Both the position numbers and the translations under genes were made by a program. Below are positions 55,434-64,000 of a stretch of 64,000 bases of DNA, piece after piece. The DNA is from Marsupella aquatica (Eukaryota; Marchantiophyta). The notes below the pieces were generated by a model. The model searched no databases, was not told the DNA's origin, and saw only the letters and a list, made by a program, of their open reading frames with translations. The stretch lies in the NCBI GenBank assembly GCA_973895155.1, contig OZ316897.1, forward strand, positions 23,250,001 through 23,314,000. Direction: 5' to 3'. The stretch's first letter is position 1. Each line of letters begins with the position of its first letter.

Positions 55434-55532
55434 TAAGCGCAGCTACTATGGTAACAGCAGGAGTTTTTATGATAGCAAGGTGTTCTCCTTCATTTGAATA
55501 CTTACCTAATGCTCTGACTGTTATTACTTCTC
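55434..55532 (+). pseudogene. nad5: Mitochondrial nad5 fragment (nuclear copy)
   Basis: The plus-strand frame reads [18 protein letters not shown] and then a diverged FEY..NALTVIT. This matches the conserved NADH dehydrogenase subunit 5 core, an inner-membrane proton-pumping subunit of complex I. Only about 33 codons are present; upstream and downstream sequence is unrelated. It is best read as a small nuclear insertion of mitochondrial DNA. Several residues differ from the usual sequence, as expected for an old copy. Confidence 0.75.
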
Positions 55533-56516
55533 TCTCAAGACCATCTACACATGAATCTATTTTCTTGAAGTAGGCATGGGCCCAGCAGAAGCAACAGACG
55601 CATGCTACTCCACTATGCCTTGCAGAACTATGCTCCCTTCGACGTTCACGCGCACGGTCTATGAGCTTTCGGATTCAATCATGCCGTCAACGTAGCAAAG
55701 TTTCTACTGCAAATACAGTCCACTTTCCTGCCTTGTCCGATAATCCTTCACGATAGTACTGTACAGTGCATCATTCCATTCTCGCGTCATTTGAGAATTA
55801 TTCCCTTACGCCTTCCCTAACTCCAGAGTAGCTAACAAGCTTTCGAGCACGTTTCACGACCGTATCTTGCGAATCTGAGAAGCTCAGACAGTTGAGATGC
55901 AGATGGAACTTCATATCGTTTTGGTCGAATCCAGACTGTCAACTCCCTTTGAAGCAGAAGAACATGGCCACTTTACTAGAATTGAATTATCTAATCTTCG
56001 ACATGGATGTATTCGAAGATCTGAATACATCCATCAGTCTCGGCCAAAGGCTTCCTGCAAGTCGATGAACTCGAAGACTCATTGCTTGAAGTTTTCTGCT
56101 GGTGGAGGTCGCCATCCGCGCATTTGATCTTTATGCCCTTGATTTTCGTCTCCTGTCACTAATGGGAGTTCCCTTCCAGTACCATGTTCACAGCAAGGCA
56201 GCTACTGTATGCAAACTCTTCTTTTGATCTAAGGACAATACTCAACTAAGATGTCAAAAGAGGTTTCTACATATCAAGCCAACAGCTTGATTTCACGCAC
56301 CTATAATTTCGAAACTCAAAACGAAACTTGCGTGACATTTCTCTTACATGAAATGGTCTTTCAGCCAGAAGAGGGCTAGGTACAAACCCCAATTGCAGAA
56401 TCTCAAAATTAATGTTACAGAATTGCGACACCCAAAACCTGATTGTATCTGCGCTGCCAGTGACTACTGATTTGAAGTCACTTTCCAGCCAGCCCAACAC
56501 AGCTTTCAATCTGGGT
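55533..56516. other. 3' flank of the PPR gene, no gene recognised
   Basis: Mixed-composition sequence with only short frames. The part next to 56517 is probably the 3' UTR of the minus-strand PPR gene. Confidence 0.4.
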
Positions 56517-59381
56517 TCACCAGTAATCACCACAAGAACACATTCCATCTTTAAAATGGTGGAACCGATTTGCATCCCTTGCAATAATCTCGCGTCCGGT
56601 CACCTTAGAGATATACTTGGTTGCTGAGTGGCAGTCTGAACACACCCGAAGGTTCTTACTCACACGAATAGGTTCTCCCCAAGGTAGGTGCATAAGTCCG
56701 TAAGCAATAGCCAACTTCTCACTATGAGAGCAAAGGGCTAGCTCTTTATCCTCTTCACTGATATCATGCAATACAAGCTGGGTATCCGGAATGTAGCCTT
56801 CCGCCTTCAGTTTTTCACTCAATTTATTCAGCTCAGTATAGATCGCCTCCGCTTCTGGGTGAGATGTATCCCCCACCACAAATTCATGGATCTTGTTATG
56901 AACTTCGATCCAGCTACGTCCTGGCTCCTTCCGAACACCTCTCTCTTGCATCATAGTGCGCACAGATGACACCTTCTCCCACTTCCCAGCTGCAGCATAG
57001 ATATTGGAGAGCAGCACATATGTAGAGGCCTTACCGGGTTCCAACTTGAAAAGCTCGTTAGCGGCCAGTTCACCCAGCTCCACGTTACCGTAAGTTCTAC
57101 AAGCCCCAAGCAAGGCTGTCCAAGTTACATCATCTGGTTCGATCGGCATCTCACTGATCAACTGCTTTGCTTCTTCCACGTGTCCCGCCCGCCCAAGAAT
57201 ATCCACCATAAGGGTATAGTGAAAAACAGTACGCTCGATACCATAATCTTGCGTCATAGCAGAAAAGATTCTACGGCCATCATCAACAAGGCCTCCATGA
57301 GAACAGGCTGACAACACAGCTGTGAATGACGTCTCGGTGGGCTTCACATGGTCTGCATTCATTTGTCTGAAAAGTTCCAGGGCTTCCTGCCCATATCCGT
57401 GTTGTGCAAGTCCACCGATCATTATGTTCCAAGTGACTACATCGCGTTTCTCCATTCTGTTAAAAACAAGTCGGGCGTCAGCTATACTGCCACTCTCTGC
57501 ATACATGTGAACGAGTGCACTACCCACACGCAAATCCGACTCCAGTCCGGCTTTGCTAGCGTGGCCATGAACCTCCTTCACCCACTCCAAAGCCCCCGCA
57601 CTTGCAGATGCATTCAGAATACTCGCATAAGTGAATGCATCTGGTTCAAAGCCCTCCCGTCTCATTTGGAGAAACAACCGATATGCTTCATGCCCAGATC
57701 TATGTTGTGCAAGCCCTCCTATCATTACAGTCCATGTGATTACATCGCGTTTCTCCATTCTATCAAAGACCAGTCGGGCATCATCTATACTGCCAATCTT
57801 CGCATACATGTGAACGAGTGTATTGCCCACACGCAAATCCGACTCCAGTCCGGCTTTGCTAGCGTGGCCATGAACCTCCTTCACCCACTCCAAAGCCCCC
57901 GCACTTGCAGATGCATTCAGGATGGTCATATAAGTGATTTCATTTGGTTCGAAGCCTTGGCGTCTCATTTCAAGAAACATTCGATATGCTTCATGCCCAC
58001 ATCCATGTTGTGCAAGTCCCCCGATCATTACGTTCCATGTGACTACATTGTGTTTCTTCATTCTCTCAAAAACAAGTCGGGCGTCATCTATACTGCCACT
58101 CTTTGCATACATGTGGACCAGTGCAGTGCCCACACGCAAGTCTGACTCCAGTCCAACTTTGCTAGCATGCCCATGAACCTCCCTCACCCACTCCAAAGAC
58201 CCCGCACTTGCAGACGCATTCAGGATGCTCACATAAGTGACTGCGTTTGGTTCGAAGCCTTCCCGTCGCATCTGGAGAAACAATCGATAAGCTTCATGCC
58301 CACCTCCGTGTTGTGCAAGTCCACCGATCATTACAGTCCATGTGACTACATCGCGTTTCTCCATTCTGTCAAAAACCAGTCGGGCGTCACCTATCCTGCC
58401 ACTCTCTGCATACATGTGAACCAGCGCAGAGCCCACACGCAAATCTGACTCCAGTCCCGCTTTCCTAGCGTGGCCATGAACGTCCTTCACCCATGCCAAA
58501 CCCCCATCACATGCGGATGCATTCAGGATGCTCGTATAGGTGATTGCATTTGGTTCGAAGCCATCCCGTCTCATTTGGAGGAATAGTCGATATGCTTCCA
58601 CACCATCACCACGTTCTGCACATGCTCCAATCATAACATTCCATGTAATGACATTTCGATTGGTCAACTTTTCAAAAACTGTCCTTGCCTCGGTGATACA
58701 GCCACATTTTGCGTACATCAGTACGAGAGCAGTCCCTACACGCACGTCCGATTCAAAGCCGGCCTGTCGAATATGCTGATGAATTTCTTTTCCGCAATTG
58801 AGAGCTAATGGGCTTGAACATGCATTCAAGATGCTCAGATACGTGATCTCATTCGGCTTCACGCCTTCTTGGCGCATTAGATTGAAAATTTCGAGTGCAG
58901 ATTCAGCATGATCACTCCTAGCGTATCCCGCAATCATGCTGGTCCAAGTAATAACACATTTCTTCTGAATTTGATCAAAAACTCTACGTGCATCCGATAA
59001 TCCTCCGCATTTTATATACACATTCAAAAGCGTGATTGCCACATATGGATTTTCGTGAATTCCACTCTCGATGATGCAATCATGAATTTGCTTGGCTACT
59101 GAAAGGTCTTTCTGTTGCAAGCACATTTGCAGAACTTTAACATATGTGTACGAGTCTATAGCAATGCCTCGCTGGAGACGATCTTTCAACATAGCAATTG
59201 TTTGACCCATGGTATTAGGATGCATATGCCTCCTGCCAATCCCTTTTGCAGTGACTTGAGACCGATCTCTCGTGCAATAACTAACATTAGATGGAAATCT
59301 GCAGTGAGTAACCAAATTCGCCCTTGCCTTAACCCACGCTGGGGTTGACCATCCATCCACCCAAAGTGCTAGTCTTGTCAA
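56517..59381 (-). CDS. DYW-type pentatricopeptide repeat protein (organelle RNA editing factor)
   Basis: Intact single-exon gene of 954 residues, starting at ATG 59381. The N-terminus (about 50 residues, few acidic, Arg-rich) looks like a plastid or mitochondrial targeting sequence. PLS-type PPR repeats run from about residue 75 to 760, with repeated GHEAYRLFLQMRREGFEPN and VHMYAKSGSI units. E/E+ motifs follow (WTALLGACRTYGNVELGELA, GKASTYVLLSNIYAAAGKW), and a complete DYW domain: HSEKLAIAYGL (His-x-Glu), CSDCHSATKYIS and the C-terminal CSCGDYW. DYW domains bind zinc and are cytidine-deaminase-like, converting C to U at sites chosen by the PPR repeats. Internal PLS triplets are nearly identical in DNA (for example 57541 onward repeats at 57844 onward, period 303 bp), so the array expanded or was homogenised recently. 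The target transcript cannot be told from here. This is the only clearly intact host gene in the window. Confidence 0.95.
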   Translation of the reverse strand: MTRLALWVDGWSTPAWVKARANLVTHCRFPSNVSYCTRDRSQVTAKGIGRRHMHPNTMGQTIAMLKDRLQRGIAIDSYTYVKVLQMCLQQKDLSVAKQIHDCIIESGIHENPYVAITLLNVYIKCGGLSDARRVFDQIQKKCVITWTSMIAGYARSDHAESALEIFNLMRQEGVKPNEITYLSILNACSSPLALNCGKEIHQHIRQAGFESDVRVGTALVLMYAKCGCITEARTVFEKLTNRNVITWNVMIGACAERGDGVEAYRLFLQMRRDGFEPNAITYTSILNASACDGGLAWVKDVHGHARKAGLESDLRVGSALVHMYAESGRIGDARLVFDRMEKRDVVTWTVMIGGLAQHGGGHEAYRLFLQMRREGFEPNAVTYVSILNASASAGSLEWVREVHGHASKVGLESDLRVGTALVHMYAKSGSIDDARLVFERMKKHNVVTWNVMIGGLAQHGCGHEAYRMFLEMRRQGFEPNEITYMTILNASASAGALEWVKEVHGHASKAGLESDLRVGNTLVHMYAKIGSIDDARLVFDRMEKRDVITWTVMIGGLAQHRSGHEAYRLFLQMRREGFEPDAFTYASILNASASAGALEWVKEVHGHASKAGLESDLRVGSALVHMYAESGSIADARLVFNRMEKRDVVTWNIMIGGLAQHGYGQEALELFRQMNADHVKPTETSFTAVLSACSHGGLVDDGRRIFSAMTQDYGIERTVFHYTLMVDILGRAGHVEEAKQLISEMPIEPDDVTWTALLGACRTYGNVELGELAANELFKLEPGKASTYVLLSNIYAAAGKWEKVSSVRTMMQERGVRKEPGRSWIEVHNKIHEFVVGDTSHPEAEAIYTELNKLSEKLKAEGYIPDTQLVLHDISEEDKELALCSHSEKLAIAYGLMHLPWGEPIRVSKNLRVCSDCHSATKYISKVTGREIIARDANRFHHFKDGMCSCGDYW

Positions 59382-62377
59382 CTTCTGATTGAACTCAGGT
59401 GCTCTGGGCTTCCTCTGTCAGCACCACAACCCACGATCAGATCTGCTACCAGGATAAAATCCAGGAGATTCCACGAGGTGCAATGAATTTGTGGTTATTT
59501 CTTGACGGCTATGTTCCCAGTGATCTTTTTACAATGAGTGTTCAGAAATGGATAGCAGACCGGTAAGCCTCTCGAGTTCTAGGGTGCATTCCTACCTCCG
59601 TCCAAAGATGTATTTTCTTGTCTCCCTTGCTCTGCTGTGATGTTTGGTACTGATAACTTGCAAAAGTTACATGACTCCTTTCCAACTGAGAGTAACGGGT
59701 ATCTGTCAAGAATGCAATGATCTTAGAATAGAATATTGAAATAATTGTGAAAGGCTTATCCAGGTATCAACAAGCTCGTTCCTTCTCCCGTATTTCACTG
59801 TACCCACAGAAAGGACAGAGTCAAGAGCCTATCGAATTGGTACTAAAATACTTCAGCCAGAAGTCACATGTTATCCTTGGGTTGTGTACAGGATCTTAGG
59901 GCATCTTGACAGGCGTTCATTTGTAAGTTGCCTACACTGTCCTTTCTGCGCTATACACAAACCATGGTACTAAAATACTTCAGCCAGAAGTCACATGTTA
60001 TCCTTGGGTTGTGTACAGGACAGACTCTTAGGGCATCTTGACAGGCGTTCATTTGTAAGTTGCCTACACTGTCCTTTCTGCGCTATACACAAACCAGAAT
60101 CTCAGGTTTCTGAAAAGAGAGTACTTAGAAATAAAGCCTAGCCATCATCTGTAGAATCCATCGTGATTAGACACAGATGACATGAACGTGAAAGCGCTTC
60201 CCTCCCTCTCCTACAATTCAGAAATAAAGGCTATCCATCATTCTTGAACTTGGCTCTTATACAATCCGTGAAGAGACACATACGACATGAATGTAACAGC
60301 TCTTCAGTCTCATTACCTGAAGGCCGTGTACAAGAACAATGGCGGATGCCAATACCAATCAAACTGGAAGATGAAGGATAAACTCTGCAAATCAAACGTC
60401 TTTGTTGAGAATGTATTGAAGGTCGTTTGGTCACATCAAATCCAACAAAATGACATTCATACAAACTAATCATACCTGGCTGAGGACTGTTGCCTAAAGC
60501 GGTCCATATCCAAAAGTTCCATCGAGTCAGCTCCGTTCCCGTGCCGGGAATACGGAGCTCAATGGTACAGTTTTGAGAAATACGATCTTACCTGTTTGAC
60601 AAAGGTTCAAATCAGTCTAAGTAGTGCAATCTTGCAGAGCCCTCAAATTTCAAGTCTCATCTTTCCTTCCCATGGACTAAGGAAAGAATATTCATTACGC
60701 GAAGGCTCTGTCGGGGAAACCTTGCCCGGGCAGAGGAATCTCAGCTCAGCGTAACAGTTGGAGGAAGCCCTAGAAGCATAGCAGTAGCGGTATCTTCTCC
60801 AGGATCAATTCCTCCTGGTGGACTCTTTTAAGAATCATCCCAGCTTTGCCATCAAAACTTGAGAATCAAAACTACAAATTTTGAGAAGAAAAAGTATGAG
60901 AAGATCTTCCATCCAAACCCCAAAGCAACCCACCGTCATACCTGCACATTGCCCTCTGAAAAACTATGGCGCGAGTGCTCTTGTTTATCGCCCTCCAGGA
61001 AAGAACCCTTTCCAACTGAAGTGTCCTGCATACCAAACGAAGAATTGACGACATTTCTTCAAAGAAGAACTTGTGAACAAGTGTTATGCAGACCGTGTAA
61101 GTAGCAAATTGGGCAGGCTCGACAATTCGTTCAGAACAACAAGTTGAAGCAAGTGGCAACAAAATTGGTCTAGATTGTGACGGGAAATCAGGAGACGGGC
61201 AGCAGGAGACGTCATGCAAGAAATGAGCAGGACTTGAACCAGGATGGACAGTATCCCGGGCTGAAAAAGAGATTCTGTCCCGCTTCCTTGGGCGCTCAGA
61301 GGTGAGAAGTATAGTTGCCCAGCAATCTCAGGTCGAAACGCAGAAGAACATCCAGTATAGCTAGGGCTTTACTAGGAATTCTCTGCCCAAAGGACATACG
61401 AGAGGCCGTGTAAAAGTGGTAACGCGAACCTAACAGGGATCACTGGATTCGTCAGCATGTAGCTACGCACAGCTCGATACCAACTCCCCGAGAAGCAACT
61501 ATAGCAATTCAGCAATCCGAAACCACTACTACAAGTAATTCTTAGCAGATTGTGAATTCTACAAGGATTGTTAGCTTTAAATTAACTGCTGAACCACCAT
61601 TGGGGTATGGCTACCATGCGAGGAAACAGGACAAAATTTGCTAGTACCAGTAAATTTTTTTCTGTTATGAGTAAAAAGACTCCTTGTAATGGGTCTTTTT
61701 TTCCTCATACCAAGGTTTGGACTTGTTGGCCGCTAGTAACAATATAGCATGGTCATCTGGAACATGCTTTATTTTTTGTCTTGTAGTGATGTGAAAGTAA
61801 ATAAAATATGATAGCATAGAAGTGCTGTTATATAAGTAAAGTGTCTGCCAAGAAAAGCACAGTGACCAAGAAAAGGTACAGTCAAACGATGCTAGGATGT
61901 GTGCACTTAACTCAGGGTGCCTTATGAATGACACTCCTTTCAATAAAAACCATAAACCTAAGAAAGAAAAAGATGAGGAGAACTTAAGAGGCTATGCGTT
62001 CATTTCTCTCACTTGTGGTGGTGGAGCCTTTGGTTTCATCTCTAAGAAAACACATACTGTGAAAGGGGGCTGCCAAAATAAGTTCAAAACACTCTAGAAT
62101 ATCTAAAACTAAAGGGGTCTAAAAATTAATTAAAAATGTATAGAATACAAAGGCTTCCCCTTGATAAGGCAGATTGAAATGAAAATACATGACACAAAAA
62201 TCTGAATAAGACAAAATCTGAAATGTGCATTCACCATATAGCAGCTTCAAAAATTTCACAACTAGCCGCTAGTAACAACAAGCCTAGCGAAAACCCATTT
62301 GTGATTCGTTAGAACAAAGACACAAAATGTGCAAGACACGAGAGCGTACACGAGAGCGCTAGGAAAAGCAGTATTCA
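59382..62377. other. Intergenic DNA upstream of the PPR gene
   Basis: No gene is recognised in about 3 kb. One near-exact tandem duplication of about 127 bp lies at 59839-59965 and 59966-60097 (GGTACTAAAATACTTCAGCC...); the second copy has a 5-bp insertion after GTGTACAGGA. Short frames on both strands have no recognisable content. Confidence 0.5.
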
Positions 62378-62472
62378 GTATTCTGCAGATGAACTGCAAC
62401 TCCCCCAAAGGGCAAAGATAAAGGGCACGATCAACCCCGCAAACAGGAGACCCCGAGCCAGGGCACGGCAGA
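62378..62472 (-). pseudogene. Possible 3' exon tail of a host gene, cut by element C2
   Basis: On the minus strand the frame entering from C2's left flank reads RALARGLLFAGLIVPFIFAL, then WGSCSSSAEY and a TGA at about 62378. The hydrophobic run looks like a membrane segment. The upstream part would lie beyond C2, outside the window. It is too short to name and could be chance. Confidence 0.25.
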
Positions 62473-64000
62473 TGTGATGCCTAGACAGGAATCACTCGGC
62501 CGGTTAAGTGGGTAAAGCAGGAAGGCACCCTAGGAACACCTTAGTATAGGGACAAAACAAGGAAAATATAAACAATTAGGGGCAACCATGGAACCCGGGC
62601 AGAGGCCGGAGGTAAGGCTGAGGGTGAAAACCCGATTAGGGTTAGGGCGCGTTAAGCGTCGGCGGCTAGGAAGGATCAACGGGAAGAAGGACCGGCAGAG
62701 GAGAGGGGTAAGGAGCGCTTGCAGGAGATGGTGGCTCATTTGCGAGCACGAACTAGGCAGACGACTACGGGAGGCCAACTACTGTCAGCTGCTTAGGCAA
62801 GCACTCGGGGAGAGAGTAGATACCGACGATCGACCTAAGGAGGGTATGAGCAACGTCAATCAAGCGGCACATTTCTGGGGATGCCTGTTCGAACGGGCAA
62901 CTGAGTACATCAAGACTTACGAGGACGAGGAGTCAGAAAGGGCAGCTCGAGAACGGCAGGAGCTCGCTCGATTGTGGGAGCTGCAGAAGACGGCTTTCTT
63001 AGGAGGCGAACTCATCAAGGACGAGTTCCTGTGGACGCCTACTTCCAATCAACTCGAAGATCTTCTGTTTTGCAAAGACAGCGTCGTCGGCATCCGAGAG
63101 GCCATCAAGAACTGCAACGACATACACTGGGAATTAAAGGGTAGCACGGAAAGGTGGACCCAGGCAACGGTGCTAGGAGAAACCTCCACGGCAGCAGAGA
63201 TGAAGAGGAAGGGGGCCGTCAACGATGAAGCCACCCCGGCAAAAAGAATGAGGTCGGCGGCACCAAAGAGGCCAGCCGAGCAGCAGAGCAGGAGGCAGGG
63301 AGAAGCCAAAGAGGAGGAGGTCGATCCCATCAAGGCCATTCCAACCAGGGATGACACCTGGAAGGGCTGGGCGGCAACCCTACCGGTGGAGGTGCAACTA
63401 CATTTTGCACGGGAGGAGGATGCATGCTTTACGGCCATGCAGACCAAGAAGTACCAAGGCTTCATGGCCGGATCCGGCTTGGAGGCCTTTGTAAGATTAC
63501 CATGGCTGAAGCCGGAGGTACCGGAGTCAGACCTATTAGAATTCGTGGGGTCATGGGAACCCGAGACCAATTGCACGAGGATATATGGGAAGGATTTCTA
63601 TCTTACTCCCAAGGTAATTGCCGAAGTGTTTGGCTTGCCGATAGGCAATAAGACCAAAGTTGATACCAGGAAGACCCTGCCTGACAAGGAGTTCCGGTCG
63701 TTCCCCGGACCATCAACGAAGAATGGCTTCTTCCGGAACACCTGCACCAACCCGCACATAGGAGAGATGATCGACTTCTTGTGGGTGACCATGCATTGTA
63801 ACTTGCCGAGGGCAGAGATCGGCAAGGCACAGGTCTATCTGGCAGAAAGGCCAGACCCAAGCCGGGACTACAACGGGTACCTCCTCAACCAATTGAAGAA
63901 GATCTTAAAGGAGGAGCAGCAGGTAATCGGCATGGGGAGCGTGTCGCGGCTTGGCTATCACATGCCGCTGTTGTGCCGGTATGCCAGAGGTCAGACTTTT
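62473..64000 (+). mobile_element. Element C2: sibling of C1, truncated by the window end
   Basis: It starts TGTGATGCCTAGACAGGAATC, nearly identical to C1 (45378), and stays about 95% or more similar by eye to the window end. The left flank ends GCAGA. The right end is outside the window, so the target duplication cannot be checked. Confidence 0.85.
62588..64000 (+). CDS. Element C2 protein, open frame running off the window
   Basis: From ATG 62588 the frame is open for all 471 codons to the window end. It covers the N-terminal helical domain (NVNQAAHFWGCLFERATEYI), the nuclear-signal region and the mobile-domain-like module (GLEAFVRLPW, LTPKVIAEVFGLPIGNKTK, NTCTNPHIGEMIDFL, VSRLGYHMPLLCRYARG). 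At both positions where C1 has a stop, C2 has a sense codon (CAG and TGG). Relative to C1 it lacks one codon near the start (ACG after GTAAGG), in frame. This is the best candidate for a functional copy of the family. Function is unknown, and the coiled-coil half lies outside the window. Confidence 0.75.
   Translation, partial: MEPGQRPEVRLRVKTRLGLGRVKRRRLGRINGKKDRQRRGVRSACRRWWLICEHELGRRLREANYCQLLRQALGERVDTDDRPKEGMSNVNQAAHFWGCLFERATEYIKTYEDEESERAARERQELARLWELQKTAFLGGELIKDEFLWTPTSNQLEDLLFCKDSVVGIREAIKNCNDIHWELKGSTERWTQATVLGETSTAAEMKRKGAVNDEATPAKRMRSAAPKRPAEQQSRRQGEAKEEEVDPIKAIPTRDDTWKGWAATLPVEVQLHFAREEDACFTAMQTKKYQGFMAGSGLEAFVRLPWLKPEVPESDLLEFVGSWEPETNCTRIYGKDFYLTPKVIAEVFGLPIGNKTKVDTRKTLPDKEFRSFPGPSTKNGFFRNTCTNPHIGEMIDFLWVTMHCNLPRAEIGKAQVYLAERPDPSRDYNGYLLNQLKKILKEEQQVIGMGSVSRLGYHMPLLCRYARGQTF

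Noticed and set aside
57348-58779. Plus-strand frame of 265 codons opposite the PPR gene
   Set aside because: Shadow of the intact PPR gene; its apparent repeats come from the repeated PPR DNA.
1-64000. rRNA or tRNA genes
   Set aside because: I saw no convincing tRNA cloverleaf signals or rRNA blocks; the tRNA-Asp match at 36500 is a 17-bp primer-binding site only.

Overview
This window is nuclear DNA of a land plant, dense in transposons. The evidence is spliceable introns with GT/AG ends, plant-type transposases (TNP2 and a DUF7869-like RNase-H fold), a plant LINE, a Ty3/Gypsy gag with a tRNA-Asp primer site, and one intact 954-residue DYW-type PPR gene. The style of that PPR protein, with near-identical tandem PLS triplets, recalls mosses and other seed-free plants. 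This is a weak, memory-based lineage guess.

Layout. (1) About 0.7-10.6 kb: a CACTA-like DNA transposon. It has a decayed TNP2 transposase and a SET-domain gene on the minus strand, a charged accessory protein on the plus strand, and islands of TTCGCAA/TTGCGAT motifs at both ends, between the divergent genes and inside an intron. (2) 10.9-11.9 kb: remnant coding sequence. (3) 12.31-34.71 kb: a 22-kb unit bounded by perfect 20-bp inverted repeats. It carries a DUF7869-like transposase pseudogene (minus), a ParB-like plus DNA-methyltransferase-like gene (plus) and an FCP1/HAD-like phosphatase gene (plus). A near-palindromic motif of about 21 bp (GGATAGGGATGATCCCTATCC type) occurs throughout this unit and nowhere else that I see in the window. 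Intron 1 of the methyltransferase-like gene has been inflated to 9.2 kb by element A (4.0 kb) and a LINE (4.3 kb).

(4) 35.6-54.0 kb: a GAGGGCAAGATG minisatellite split by element D. D is itself split by B, and B by E and C1. Insertions A, C1 and E have exact 5-bp target duplications, and B has a 6-bp one. A, B, C and D encode a plant-mobile-domain-like module followed by a long coiled coil. A, B, C1, D and E begin TGTG and end ACA (E when read on its own strand), and share a hairpin/palindrome block near the 3' end, but show no terminal LTRs. C2 (62.47 kb to the window end) has the same start and is truncated. D also has a primer-binding site and a gag fused in frame to the module.

(5) 54-64 kb: non-coding DNA with small tandem duplications, a mitochondrial nad5 scrap, the intact PPR gene, a possible host exon tail, and the start of C2, whose reading frame is still open.

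The most interesting theme is that two unrelated DNA transposons here each carry a chromatin- or DNA-modifier-like gene: a SET protein in one, and a ParB/DNA-methyltransferase-like protein plus an HAD phosphatase in the other. These may act in self-regulation or anti-silencing. A second theme is a family of LTR-less, TG...CA-ended elements encoding mobile-domain/coiled-coil proteins. Most element genes here are broken, often by stops that fit C-to-T decay at CG or CAG sites.
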